From the NCBI GenBank assembly GCA_964609515.1, contig CAZSTZ010000004.1, forward strand, positions 1 to 64,000: a stretch of 64,000 nt of DNA, written 5' to 3'. This DNA comes from CALKCV01 sp964609515. GTDB lineage: Bacteria; Cyanobacteriota; Cyanobacteriia; Cyanobacteriales; Microcoleaceae. The stretch's first letter is position 1, and each line of letters opens with the position of its first letter. The position numbers and the translations under genes are program-made. The notes below the pieces were generated by a model, which worked only from the letters and a program-made list of their open reading frames with translations, was not told the DNA's origin and ran no database searches. Below, piece by piece: positions 49,889-58,454 of the stretch.

Positions 49889-51184
49889 CTAAACATCCAA
49901 CCTTTGATAAACCTTCTCCAAATTATTCAGATGTTTTTGAGCGTCAAAACAAGCCTCAATTTCTGCCGGCGATAACTTCTCTGTCACCCGAGAATCCTTA
50001 CTAATTAAATCGTGAAAATTCCCCTCTGGTTTATTCCAAGCTTCATGGGCGCAAGACTGCACTAAAGAATATGCTTCCTCTCGACTCATTCCTTTTTCAA
50101 CTAATGCTAATAACACCCGCTGGCTGAAAATAACGCCGCCGTAAACATTCAAATTTCGCTTCATGTTTTCCGGGTAAACCAACAGATGTTTTACCAAGTC
50201 CGTAATCTCAGAAAGCATAAAATGAGCGATGATGCAGCTATCGGGCAGAATCACCCGTTCCACCGAACTATGGGAGATATCCCTTTCGTGCCAGAGAGCC
50301 ACATTTTCTAAAGCAGCCACCGCATTACCTCGGATTATTCTGGCCATTCCCGTCAAACGTTCCGATCTAATCGGGTTGCGCTTGTGGGGCATGGCGCTGG
50401 AACCTTTTTGACCTTTAGAGAAATATTCCTCCACTTCCAGAACGTCGGTTCGCTGCAAGTTGCGAATTTCTACGGCAAAACGTTCGATAGAAGCGGCTAA
50501 GAGGGCCAGGGCTTGCACAAATTCGGCGTGGCGATCGCGCGAGATTACCTGAGTCGAGGCCGCATCCGGTTCCAGTCCCAACTTTTGACAGGCCAACTCT
50601 TCAACCCGAGGGTCGATATTGGCATAAGTGCCCACGGCCCCAGAAATCTTACCCACAGAAATCTCTTCCCGCAGTCTGACCAATCTTTGGCGGTGGCGGC
50701 AGACTTCCGCCAACCATCCCGCCAGTTTAAAACCAAAGGTAATGGGTTCGGCGTGAACCCCGTGGGAACGCCCGACGGCCACGGTGTAGCGATGTTGTTG
50801 GGCTTGGTAGCGGATAGCTTGGGCTAAATCTTCCACCATTTTTAACAAGAGGTCCAGGCTGGCCCCCATTTGCAGGGCTAGGGCCGTATCCAGGACGTCG
50901 GAACTGGTCAAACCCAGATGGATGTAGCGTCCGGCGTCGCCGACGTATTCGTTGACGTTGGTTAGGAAGGCGATGACGTCGTGGCGGACTTCCGCTTCTA
51001 TTTCTAGAACTCGTTTGAGGTCGAAGTTGGCCTTTTCTTTAATTTCGATGACGGCTTCCGTTGGGATGTAACCCAATTCTGCCTGAGCTTCGCAAACGGC
51101 GATTTCTACTGCCAGCCAGGTTTTGAGTTTGTAGGAGTCGGTCCAGAGTTCGCCCATTTCGGGCAGGGTGTAACGTTCTATCAA
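49889..51184 (-). CDS. purB: Adenylosuccinate lyase, probable TTG start
   Basis: The enzyme acts twice in purine synthesis (SAICAR to AICAR, adenylosuccinate to AMP). It shows the fumarase/aspartase signature SSAMPHKRNP, YTLPEMGELWTDSYKLKTWL at the N-terminus, TSSDVLDTALALQ and GRSHGVHAEP. Family members begin with Met-Ile-Glu-Arg-Tyr. Here the codon in that place is TTG (51184), seven codons inside an ATG-started frame at 51205. I therefore prefer TTG 51184, giving 431 residues. Neither site has a strong Shine-Dalgarno. It separates two ATPase/TOPRIM cassettes on the same strand. Confidence 0.93.
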   Translation of the reverse strand: MIERYTLPEMGELWTDSYKLKTWLAVEIAVCEAQAELGYIPTEAVIEIKEKANFDLKRVLEIEAEVRHDVIAFLTNVNEYVGDAGRYIHLGLTSSDVLDTALALQMGASLDLLLKMVEDLAQAIRYQAQQHRYTVAVGRSHGVHAEPITFGFKLAGWLAEVCRHRQRLVRLREEISVGKISGAVGTYANIDPRVEELACQKLGLEPDAASTQVISRDRHAEFVQALALLAASIERFAVEIRNLQRTDVLEVEEYFSKGQKGSSAMPHKRNPIRSERLTGMARIIRGNAVAALENVALWHERDISHSSVERVILPDSCIIAHFMLSEITDLVKHLLVYPENMKRNLNVYGGVIFSQRVLLALVEKGMSREEAYSLVQSCAHEAWNKPEGNFHDLISKDSRVTEKLSPAEIEACFDAQKHLNNLEKVYQRLDV

Positions 51185-51205
51185 TGCTCTGAAGGCAAAA
51201 AACAA

Positions 51206-51457
51206 CCGTTTTATTTTAGCAGGAGAGTTGGTCCATTTCTTTTATCCAGCTTCTCATAAGCTAAGACGCATTTAAAATGCACAATCCATTTATAAGTGCC
51301 TTTTTGCTCCAGATAAGCTGAGATACGTTGAAAATGCAGTTACTCTCTTCCCAGTTAAGCGTTCCCTGTTAAGAGTTCCCGCTCATCATAAATTTTCTTT
51401 GAGTCTTTTAAATGCCGAACAGCTTACTCAGAACGAGTAGTTAAAAAATAACAATTT
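51206..51457. other. Intergenic region upstream of purB
   Basis: It contains a duplicated AGCTGAGATACGTTGAAAATG-like/AGCTAAGACGCATTTAAAATG segment (about 51255 and 51312) and a GTTAAGAGTTCCC repeat (51365). No gene. Confidence 0.6.
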
Positions 51458-52342
51458 TTATAACTGCTCAATTCGGTCTCGTAATTCGATTAGGTCTGGA
51501 TACTGGGTAATATCGAGTTTAGTAATCGCCCAATCGAAAAAATCATCTAGGGAAATATAGCGAGGTTCTTGTCTTTGCATCATTTTTTGGATATCTTTAC
51601 CGTTAAACCAAATCAAATAATCCTGGTTTTGCCAAAAGTCCGATCGCTCAAATCGTTGTTGATATTTGAGAAGACTTGTTTCAAAGTTTGCCTGGGTAAC
51701 TGGCGCGACTGCTTCGGCGAAGCGATGGATTAAATTTTTAGCCTCGATTTCGCAGTCTTGCAAAGTCAGGGACGAAGGAAGTTTACCGCTACCGCCCGTC
51801 CATGTGGTTCTAAGTTGCTCTCCTGCCGCACTTATCTGCAATAAATCCCCTAATGCCCATCGCACTGCCTGATAGTCTTTCAAACTTTCCGCGCTACTTT
51901 TAACCCATGTTGTTATAGCTTCAACTCCTGGCGAGTTTTCGTGTCCCCACTTAGAAGTAGGATTTTCCTGCTTCTCCCTATATTTTGACTTCCAATAATT
52001 ATCAATTAAATTAGCGCCAAGAAGATAATTTTCAACGCAAGTTCTATGAGTTAAGAGGGCTGATACTTTACCTCGTTTATTCTTCAGTTCGAGAAGTTGT
52101 GTATTGGGCGTAGGTTCTAAATCGAAATCGCGATCGCGAAAAATAATATATTCATTACTTCCTACCTCATCGGGGAAAAAATAGCCCCGGGCAAAAACTG
52201 AAAAAGTAAACTTGCTTCCTCCAGGAACGATCGTAGGTCTTTCACCAGGCAAATTCTCTAAAATTCTATCCAGCAATCTATAATCAAGACCGCCTTGTTT
52301 TCCTTCACAAAAAATTGTTTTCGTACCGCCAACAACACTCAT
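51458..52342 (-). CDS. DUF4435 TOPRIM-type protein, AriB-like
   Basis: The 294-residue protein has the DUF4435 layout: E13 in KTIFCEGKQGGLDYRLLDRIL, RPTIVPGGSKFTFSV, then D70-x-D72 in IIFRDRDFDLEP, matching the Glu/Asp-x-Asp TOPRIM site. It is followed by HRTCVENYLL, the typical DUF4435 continuation (CxExYL). In the PARIS anti-phage system an AAA ATPase (AriA) holds back a DUF4435 TOPRIM nuclease (AriB). Here the ATPase gene lies immediately upstream with a two-base gap. The pair is PARIS-like; whether it is true PARIS needs a profile search. Confidence 0.75.
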   Translation of the reverse strand: MSVVGGTKTIFCEGKQGGLDYRLLDRILENLPGERPTIVPGGSKFTFSVFARGYFFPDEVGSNEYIIFRDRDFDLEPTPNTQLLELKNKRGKVSALLTHRTCVENYLLGANLIDNYWKSKYREKQENPTSKWGHENSPGVEAITTWVKSSAESLKDYQAVRWALGDLLQISAAGEQLRTTWTGGSGKLPSSLTLQDCEIEAKNLIHRFAEAVAPVTQANFETSLLKYQQRFERSDFWQNQDYLIWFNGKDIQKMMQRQEPRYISLDDFFDWAITKLDITQYPDLIELRDRIEQL

Positions 52343-52344
52343 AA

Positions 52345-53418
52345 CTACACCTCTAAACGAACGATATAAGCATCGGGAACTAGCTGTTCCACATAATCGG
52401 AATGAGTGGTAATGATAAATTGATTGTTGTTACCTAACTTTGGTAAAGCTCTCAGTAGCGCTTGCTGCATTGGTGGATGTAAATGTAACTCTATTTCATC
52501 AATTAAGATAACTGAATTATGAATATTAAAATTAGCAAAATCCATCAGTATCGGAAAAACCGCACGTTCGCCCCCAGACATTTCAGAAATTTCGTACTGG
52601 TTCTTGCCATCGTAAAGATAGAACCAAGGTTCGCTGAGAATATCGGCTATCTCCTCTCGGGGCACCGGTCCAGAGAAATTACGTTCTGGGAAAACAGCTT
52701 GATAGGTTCGCTCTATTTCGGCGTATAAATCTTTTTGTCCCGGACGTAGTTCTTTAATTCTCCCTCCCGGTGCTAGATCCTGATGAAACTGCCGCCACTT
52801 CGAGAGGCGATCGCGCAAAATATCGTTAGTAATTTCTAACGTCTGACTGGCATCTTCAGTAGTTAAACTGGTTGAGGTTCTTTGTTCGGTGTACCAAAAC
52901 ACGCTGCCAACTCGTTCAAATACTTGAAAACCTTCAGAACGAAGTAATTGTTTGGCATATTCTCGTCCTTTAAACTGAAAGAATTGTGCATCTGTATCTG
53001 CTAAAACACGTTCCGCATTCCAATTCCACTTGAGAGAAACGAGATGGCTTTCAGCAGGAGAAATTGGTAAATTACGCCCCATTTCTAGTAATTTACTGTA
53101 AAACTCTTTAATTGCTTCGATTTCTGGCTTGGAAAACTGAACTTGTAAATTAACTTCTGGTTCAAATCTTCCCCAATTATTGCTTAAAAGTTCGTAATTA
53201 TATCCCATCCAATCTAATGCGGTAAGGCTTTTTAATCGACCTGTTGCTACTCCTAAAGTAGCGGCAATTGCTTGGAGAATGCTAGTTTTTCCCGAACCAT
53301 TTTTTCCTACTAATAGAATTAAATCTCGTGCCAATCCTGTTTCGGGATTGGTAAAATCCAAATCGGGTATATTTCTAAATTTCTTGAAGTATTTTAATTG
53401 AACTGACTGAACTTTCAT
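52345..53418 (-). CDS. AAA ABC-type ATPase, AriA-like
   Basis: The 357-residue protein has Walker A GKNGSGKTS (38-46), the signature SGGER (281-285), Walker B ILIDEIELHLHP (304-315) and the H-loop TTHSD (337-341). The middle region (about 90-275) is mixed helix and strand as in AAA_23/AAA_21 proteins, without a long coiled coil. It precedes the DUF4435 gene by two bases, the gene order of PARIS-type cassettes. Trigger, if any, unknown. Confidence 0.85.
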   Translation of the reverse strand: MKVQSVQLKYFKKFRNIPDLDFTNPETGLARDLILLVGKNGSGKTSILQAIAATLGVATGRLKSLTALDWMGYNYELLSNNWGRFEPEVNLQVQFSKPEIEAIKEFYSKLLEMGRNLPISPAESHLVSLKWNWNAERVLADTDAQFFQFKGREYAKQLLRSEGFQVFERVGSVFWYTEQRTSTSLTTEDASQTLEITNDILRDRLSKWRQFHQDLAPGGRIKELRPGQKDLYAEIERTYQAVFPERNFSGPVPREEIADILSEPWFYLYDGKNQYEISEMSGGERAVFPILMDFANFNIHNSVILIDEIELHLHPPMQQALLRALPKLGNNNQFIITTHSDYVEQLVPDAYIVRLEV

Positions 53419-53483
53419 ATTTTTGTTTGCGAGGTAAAGCTAAATGAATTTTTCCAGCAAAGAAAAAGTGGGGCGAGGCTCTC

Positions 53484-53541
53484 GCATTCGGAGATTAACA
53501 TTTATGCTCAAAAGTTATCCCCCGAATGCTTTGCCCCTACA
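53484..53541. repeat. CATTCGG palindrome, copy 4 (left arm degraded)
   Basis: GCTCTCGCATTCGG, a loop, then CCGAATGCTTTGCCCC and TACAA. The right arm matches copy 1 exactly. Confidence 0.7.
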
Positions 53542-53544
53542 AAT

Positions 53545-54192
53545 CTATTGGTTTGGTTCCGATTCCCCATTGCTGACTAAATAGCCCAGCCGTTTTAAAA
53601 TGCTCAAAATATCGTAAAGGTCGTTACCCGGGTTGCGAACGTCGAACATTTTCGAGACGGCGTATTGCCACGTCTCCACTTTCTGCAATTTAACAAATCG
53701 GAAATTACTCCCATTAGTTAACAATCCAAAAGTCGGAACGTCTGGAACGGGATTGGTCAGCATATAAAATAGTAACTGAGGCAATCCCGCCTCAATGGAA
53801 TATTGCTTGCTTTTAGTTTCGATCGCCACTACCCAAAAGTTTCCCGTCAGCAAAAAAGCATCAATATTTCCTTTAACAATTATTTCTTCATCTTCTGTTA
53901 TTAATTCCACCGATTTTTCCGCTTCAATATGGAAAGGTGCTAAGTAAAAATCTGCAAAAAAAAGCAACGGCCCTAACACTACCATTTTTACCGTATCTTC
54001 TAGCATCGAATATTGGGAATTATTGAGATAACCGGCTTTGAGTTTATCCAGGGCTTGTTTTTCTCCATCAGTTAATTCTGGAAGATCCTTCCTCCACTCA
54101 GTAAAAAATTGCTCGTCTTGGGTATATTGCAAGCCAAATTTGGTTTCGACATCGTGGAGGTTTAAGCTGCTGGCCCTCAGTGTTGTTGTCAT
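53545..54192 (-). CDS. Solo HsdR_N-type nuclease-domain protein
   Basis: The 215-residue protein has the PD-(D/E)xK core of type I restriction HsdR N-termini: D111 in VKGNIDAFLL, and E125-x-K127 in VVAIETKSKQYS. The helicase part of HsdR is absent, and there is no hsdM or hsdS nearby. Such solo HsdR_N proteins are common in cyanobacteria; some are annotated as restriction endonuclease subunit R. It lies 89 bases past the end of the Dnd-like operon on the same strand and could be an added nuclease for it. Confidence 0.8.
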   Translation of the reverse strand: MTTTLRASSLNLHDVETKFGLQYTQDEQFFTEWRKDLPELTDGEKQALDKLKAGYLNNSQYSMLEDTVKMVVLGPLLFFADFYLAPFHIEAEKSVELITEDEEIIVKGNIDAFLLTGNFWVVAIETKSKQYSIEAGLPQLLFYMLTNPVPDVPTFGLLTNGSNFRFVKLQKVETWQYAVSKMFDVRNPGNDLYDILSILKRLGYLVSNGESEPNQ

Positions 54193-54281
54193 GGTTTTAA
54201 CCTTTTTTTGCTTTGTAGTTTCAACTCTTATTAGTATAGCATGGCGATCGCGTGAATTTTTCCAGCATTGTTGTTACTTAA

Positions 54282-54701
54282 TTAGTCTCCCATCGTCTCC
54301 TCCCTAATAATTCTCCAAACATCATCTTGGATCTGACTGGGAACTTTTCCCTCCCACCGCTGCTTTAACATTTGGAGGCCGACTTCTGCGTATTTAGTTA
54401 AGATTTCCAAAACCTCGCGGCTGTCAGCAGGTTCGGGTTGTTCGTTGCGCTTGCACGAGGCATGAACTCCCGCCTCAAGGGCCAGACGAACCTCGTCATC
54501 GACGATACCGATATTAATCATATCTTGCTGGCCTTTGAGGGAAACTTCGGAAATATCGACGTTTTGTTTGATGGCGCAGGCGGCGGCAAATATATAAGGG
54601 TCTATCATGCGATCGAACGCCCCCTGCTCTTTCAATAAATCGAGATAACCCTTCGCTTCCCGGGTGGGGCGAACGGTAGCATTGGGATCCATGCGTTTCA
54701 T
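54282..54701 (-). CDS. Small partner protein of the DndD-like ATPase
   Basis: The 139-residue helical protein (ATVRPTREAKGYLDLLKEQGAFDRMIDPYIFAAACAIKQN, later SREVLEILTKYAEVGLQMLKQRW) overlaps the end of the DndD-like gene by four bases (ATGA). Layout and the IFAAA..I and ILTKYAEVGL segments resemble small accessory proteins that accompany DndD-type ATPases in phosphorothioation clusters, but the similarity is only by eye. It likely acts as the complex partner of that ATPase. Confidence 0.6.
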   Translation of the reverse strand: MKRMDPNATVRPTREAKGYLDLLKEQGAFDRMIDPYIFAAACAIKQNVDISEVSLKGQQDMINIGIVDDEVRLALEAGVHASCKRNEQPEPADSREVLEILTKYAEVGLQMLKQRWEGKVPSQIQDDVWRIIREETMGD

Positions 54702-56629
54702 TTTTGCACCTCCACAATAGAAGCATCTTTGTTGGCATCCAGACGAGCGAGTTTAAAGATTTCAGCAACGTGAGGACGCAGACTATTTAACAAATTTTCG
54801 GGCAGATCCCGGTCTGTCGCCAGAACTATAACTTGCGATGGAATCTCTGGCAGGGAGTCAATCAAGTTTTTCTGATGTTCGGCATCCAGATGACCGAAAG
54901 GCGTATCCATAACCAAAGGAGCTGCGGTACCCGAGGCCAGATTTAATCCCGCAATAAAAGCAAAAGCAAGGGCCTCTTTTTCCCCCGCACTTAAGGTTTC
55001 TGGGTCGAGGATTTCGCCCAGTGCATTTTTGATGCCGAGAGTATAGTCGGATTGGATTTTTACTCCTTTATATTCTCTTGGTTTGTTGGTAACGCGCCGA
55101 TGAATTTCTGAAGTGCGAGCTTCGATAGTTTGCTTGCGTTCTTCGATGCGCCATTCTATCAGTTCGCTGGCAGCTTTGTAGAGACCGTCGGCGAGTTTTG
55201 CCTGCTTTGCCAGAGTAGCGGTTTCTTTATTTTGACTCGCTAATTTTATCATCTGGCGATGCCTGCTATTTTCTTGTTTTTCTAATTCTTGGATTTCTCG
55301 ACTCAAGCGATCGGTTTGTTCTTTTTTTTGCTTGGCAATTTCTTGGGTTTCGCCGACTTTTTGCCAGATTTCCTGGCTTTTTTTGTCGTCTTGCCCTCTC
55401 GTTTCCCGTCTGAGGCGATCCATTGTTTGCTTCGCTTCTTCCAGTTCGTCTTGGAGGCGATCGCGTTCAAATAAAAGACCGTCAAAATCGGGAGTTTGAA
55501 AACCAGAAAGCGTTTCCAAACGATTCCGCAAACCGTCTTGTTTGATAACATCATTGGTACTGCTATTTGCTCTAGTTTTAAAAGTCTCCAATTCCTCTAA
55601 AATAAATTGGCGAGACTCCTCGTCCAAACAGCGACCGCAAACGCAGGTTTCATCCCTCAATATTTCCTCAAGCAATGCCACCGAACCCGAACGTCGCGCG
55701 GCGATAGTTGTCGTCGTTTGCATATCGTCGGCGACTTCCCGAACAAATTCTAATAATAGGGGAATTGGCGCTTGTCTTAAGGCATTTTTTACCTCTTTTT
55801 CCGATTTATCTAAATCTTCCCGATAGCGCCCTTGCGTGCTTTCCAAATTTTTTAATTCCTCTAATATCTGATGCAAATCTTCATTTTGATTGGCTTCTTC
55901 TTTAACAGAATTAAAATTTTTAATCGCACTTATCTGCTCGTTTTCTGCTTTTTTTAGCTGTCCTTTTTTGACCTCAATTTGTTCTCTCAGGTCTCTTAAT
56001 TCTTCTTTAATTTGTCTTAACGCTTTATTTCCTTTTCCCAAATCGTTGATTCTTTTCTCGATTTTTTCCCCAGCTATTTTGGCATCGTCGCGCAAATTTC
56101 TTAACTCGGGAATCCCCAAAATCCGCTCGATCGCTCCATAAGTTTCCTCCGTATGAATGCTTTGGGCGTAACGCTTAATTTCTACTCCATCAAAGAAGAA
56201 AAATTCTTTACAAGACTTAGGCAAAAGTTCTTCTATTCGTTCCCTGACATCTGTTTTATTAATCCCATTTTCCAGAACCATAGCTTCGCCAACGCTGGCA
56301 CGAAGTGTCGCACCTTTTACTAATCTTTGGGCAACTCTGCTAATTTGGAAGATGTCGCCGTCGCGATCGAATGTTAAATTTACCGACATTTCAAATTCCG
56401 GTCTTTTTTTGCTTGCCACTCGATGAAAGTGCTTTAATAACTCCTTAGCAGAAACAACTGCATTACCGTAAAGACACCACTGGATAGCTTCTAATAAAGA
56501 AGTTTTCCCAAAACCATTTTGACCGAAAACGATCCAGATTTTTTTAGGAGTTTTAAGGTTAAAATTTATCTCCACATCTCGATAACATTTCCAGTTTTGC
56601 AAGCGAATGCTTTTTAGTCTTAGCGCCAT
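54698..56629 (-). CDS. DndD-like SMC/Rad50-type ATPase
   Basis: The 643-residue protein starts at ATG 56629 (MALRLKSIRLQNWKCYRD) behind GGAAGG. Walker A is GQNGFGKTS, FFFFDGVEIKRYA lies near residue 150, a coiled coil runs from about 190 with the CVCGRCLDEE (CxxC-like) hinge near 335, then a second coil, the signature LSAGEKEALAFAF and Walker B PLVMDTPFGHLD. FFFFDGEEI is a hallmark of DndD. DndD pairs with DndBCE to make phosphorothioate DNA; here none of these is encoded in the window, so a variant restriction or sensing module is more likely. Confidence 0.82.
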   Translation of the reverse strand: MALRLKSIRLQNWKCYRDVEINFNLKTPKKIWIVFGQNGFGKTSLLEAIQWCLYGNAVVSAKELLKHFHRVASKKRPEFEMSVNLTFDRDGDIFQISRVAQRLVKGATLRASVGEAMVLENGINKTDVRERIEELLPKSCKEFFFFDGVEIKRYAQSIHTEETYGAIERILGIPELRNLRDDAKIAGEKIEKRINDLGKGNKALRQIKEELRDLREQIEVKKGQLKKAENEQISAIKNFNSVKEEANQNEDLHQILEELKNLESTQGRYREDLDKSEKEVKNALRQAPIPLLLEFVREVADDMQTTTTIAARRSGSVALLEEILRDETCVCGRCLDEESRQFILEELETFKTRANSSTNDVIKQDGLRNRLETLSGFQTPDFDGLLFERDRLQDELEEAKQTMDRLRRETRGQDDKKSQEIWQKVGETQEIAKQKKEQTDRLSREIQELEKQENSRHRQMIKLASQNKETATLAKQAKLADGLYKAASELIEWRIEERKQTIEARTSEIHRRVTNKPREYKGVKIQSDYTLGIKNALGEILDPETLSAGEKEALAFAFIAGLNLASGTAAPLVMDTPFGHLDAEHQKNLIDSLPEIPSQVIVLATDRDLPENLLNSLRPHVAEIFKLARLDANKDASIVEVQK

Positions 56630-56649
56630 CACCAAACCTTCCTTTTTAA

Positions 56650-56811
56650 TTAATTTGACGAGTCAGCGTAACCCTCGATTAATTCTACCAATTTTGAACC
56701 CATCATGCGATTTTGCAAAATAACTTTTTCTTTCTCCATTGCAATTGCTTCTTGGAGAAGTTCCAAGGGAATTTCGTATTTTCTCGCAAGCTCTCGCAGT
56801 TTTTCTTCCAT
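56650..56811 (-). CDS. 53-residue protein in the Dnd-like operon
   Basis: ATG 56811 follows GGAGG with an eight-base spacer. The product is a short charged helical protein: MEEKLRELARKYEIPLELLQ, then EAIAMEKEKVILQNRMMGSK and a short acidic tail. The gene lies between the helicase and the DndD-like gene on the same strand and ends 20 bases before the latter's start. An HTH-like reading (RKYEIPLELLQEAIAME) is possible, as in small antitoxin/regulator proteins. No family recognised; the signals and position support expression. Confidence 0.7.
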   Translation of the reverse strand: MEEKLRELARKYEIPLELLQEAIAMEKEKVILQNRMMGSKLVELIEGYADSSN

Positions 56812-56876
56812 TAATTATCCTCCTAATTTTGCTATTATTCCCCATTCCCCAGAAAAACTAAAATTTATTCCTCTGG

Positions 56877-56912
56877 CTCCCCCCTTGATAAGGGGGGCGG
56901 GGGGGGAGCCCA
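56877..56912. repeat. G/C-run palindrome
   Basis: CTCCCCCCTTGATAAGGGGG followed by a G-run and AGCCC, of the family at 18581, 59848 and 60301. Confidence 0.7.
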
Positions 56913-56922
56913 TTCCCAAAAC

Positions 56923-58233
56923 CTACCATAAATCTAAATGGCTAATCCCATAATGTCCTATTTCCTCCACTAACTTAGAAATTAGAGAAGCGCGGTTGCT
57001 GGCGGCCCGGGCAAATTTAGCGACTCGCCTAATTTCCGAGTCAATAATTTCTAACGGATAATCTCCTTCTGGGGGAACGACAATAATATCGATAACCTTA
57101 GCCAGAGATTTTTTCGGCGCGGCCCGGAGAATCCTGCCCCGCCGTTGGATGAATTGGCGTTCGGAAGCGTCGCTGGCTAAAATAATCGCCTGGTCCGCCG
57201 CCGGGACGTCCACCCCTTCATCCAAACATTTTACCGCCACCAGGGCATCCAGGTTTCCCCGAGAAAAGTCCCAGAGCAAGCGGGGGCGATCGCTATCTTT
57301 TGAAGTATAACGCGCCACGGTCAATCCTCGCGCAGTTAACATCCGACAAACTGCGGTAGCTCCGGCAATGTCGGCGCAGTATATCATACCTCGGCGCGAG
57401 GGATGGTCGTTTATAATACCGTTCAGCAAATCGAGTTTTGAGGAAGCGGATTTAATAATATTAGCTCTTTGAATAGATAAAGTTTTTGCCAGCTCCAATT
57501 TTTCCTCGTCGTCGCTATTAAGTAACTGACTAATTCTGATAGTTAATTCTCGAAATTTAAAATACTCCTCATCGTTTAATTCGGCAACATAAACGTAATA
57601 TTCGTACTGGCAGAGAATACCGGCAGCGATCGCCTCTTCCAAACTAAACTCATAAACAATACCCCCGAAATATTCCAGCACCAATTCCGTACCTTCTTCA
57701 TCGTAAGGACGAATGGGAGTAGCCGATAAACCGAGGCGATATCGAAAATCATCTCGCAAAATTTGCCGATAAATTTTCGCACCCGCACTATGAACCTCAT
57801 CGGCAATTAATAAAGAATTAACAGGCAACCCGCCAGCATCGTCAATTAAGTTTAAAACCGATGTTTTTGAAAGTTCGCCGTAAGTGCCCGCGACAATAAC
57901 CGGCAGTCGTTCTGGGGACAAGCTTTTTCTATTTAATAAACGCAACTTTCTATACAGCGGTTCCTTCCATATTATTCCCTTGCCAGTAGCGATTAAAGGA
58001 TGTTTAAATGTCGTGCGTTCTTCTATTTCTTTAACCCACTGTCTAACTATTTCTTTAGTCGGCGCGGCAATGAGAATAAAATCTAGTTTTTCGACACCGG
58101 CAGCAGCGCCCAAAGCAGCAATAGTTTTACCAGTACCGGTTGCCATCGCCAAAATGCCGCGACGGTTGGCAAGTTTCCAATTATTAATCCCATCGATTTG
58201 ACGCTGTTGTAATTCTACTTTTAATTTGGGCAT
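56923..58233 (-). CDS. DEAD/DEAH-type helicase, Dnd-restriction-like
   Basis: The 436-residue superfamily-2 helicase has Walker A MATGTGKT (30-37), DEVH (145-148), SAT (170-172), and motif VI QFIQRRGRILRA. VKCLDEGVDVPAADQAIIL is motif V. The N-terminal nuclease domain of type III/I restriction helicases is absent. A protein of this size and order is a frequent neighbour of phosphorothioation genes as a putative restriction component. It overlaps a small upstream gene by 13 bases and leads the operon of helicase, 53-residue gene, DndD-like ATPase, small partner. Confidence 0.85.
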   Translation of the reverse strand: MPKLKVELQQRQIDGINNWKLANRRGILAMATGTGKTIAALGAAAGVEKLDFILIAAPTKEIVRQWVKEIEERTTFKHPLIATGKGIIWKEPLYRKLRLLNRKSLSPERLPVIVAGTYGELSKTSVLNLIDDAGGLPVNSLLIADEVHSAGAKIYRQILRDDFRYRLGLSATPIRPYDEEGTELVLEYFGGIVYEFSLEEAIAAGILCQYEYYVYVAELNDEEYFKFRELTIRISQLLNSDDEEKLELAKTLSIQRANIIKSASSKLDLLNGIINDHPSRRGMIYCADIAGATAVCRMLTARGLTVARYTSKDSDRPRLLWDFSRGNLDALVAVKCLDEGVDVPAADQAIILASDASERQFIQRRGRILRAAPKKSLAKVIDIIVVPPEGDYPLEIIDSEIRRVAKFARAASNRASLISKLVEEIGHYGISHLDLW

Positions 58234-58454
58234 ATTTTTTGATTATTTTCTCGATCTATCTCGTTTAAGACTTTCACCAGTTCTTTTCTGTTGGGGCGAT
58301 CGCTCTCCAAAAACGCCTTCATCTTCTCCCACCTTTCCTCATCGCTCATTGGCGATATCTCCCGTACTTCGATAAGAATTTCTGTATCGTCGGGAATCTC
58401 CATTTCCTCCAACAACTCGATAACCTTACCGCGCTTGATACCTTTAATTTGCAT
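58221..58454 (-). CDS. Small acidic antitoxin-like protein heading the Dnd-like operon
   Basis: From ATG 58454 behind AGGAGG the 77-residue protein reads MQIKGIKRGKVIELLEEMEI, then a beta-turn IPDDTEILIEV, then MSDEERWEKMKAFLESDRPNRKELVKVL. The N-terminal IKRGKVIELLEEM-type start followed by an acidic helix is like small VapB/DUF2281-type antitoxins. Its 3-prime end overlaps the helicase start by 13 bases, so it is coupled to it. It may be an autorepressor of the operon. Confidence 0.65.
   Translation of the reverse strand: MQIKGIKRGKVIELLEEMEIPDDTEILIEVREISPMSDEERWEKMKAFLESDRPNRKELVKVLNEIDRENNQKICPN

Noticed and set aside
56663..56845. 60-codon minus-strand frame overlapping the 53-residue gene
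   Set aside because: The neighbouring frame has a strong ribosome site and a protein-like composition; this one is its shadow.
54282..58233. Lamassu or Hachiman system
   Set aside because: An SMC-like ATPase with a small partner, and a helicase, are present, but the effector proteins that define those systems (LmuA-type nuclease, HamA) were not recognised; the ATPase motif FFFFDG points to DndD.
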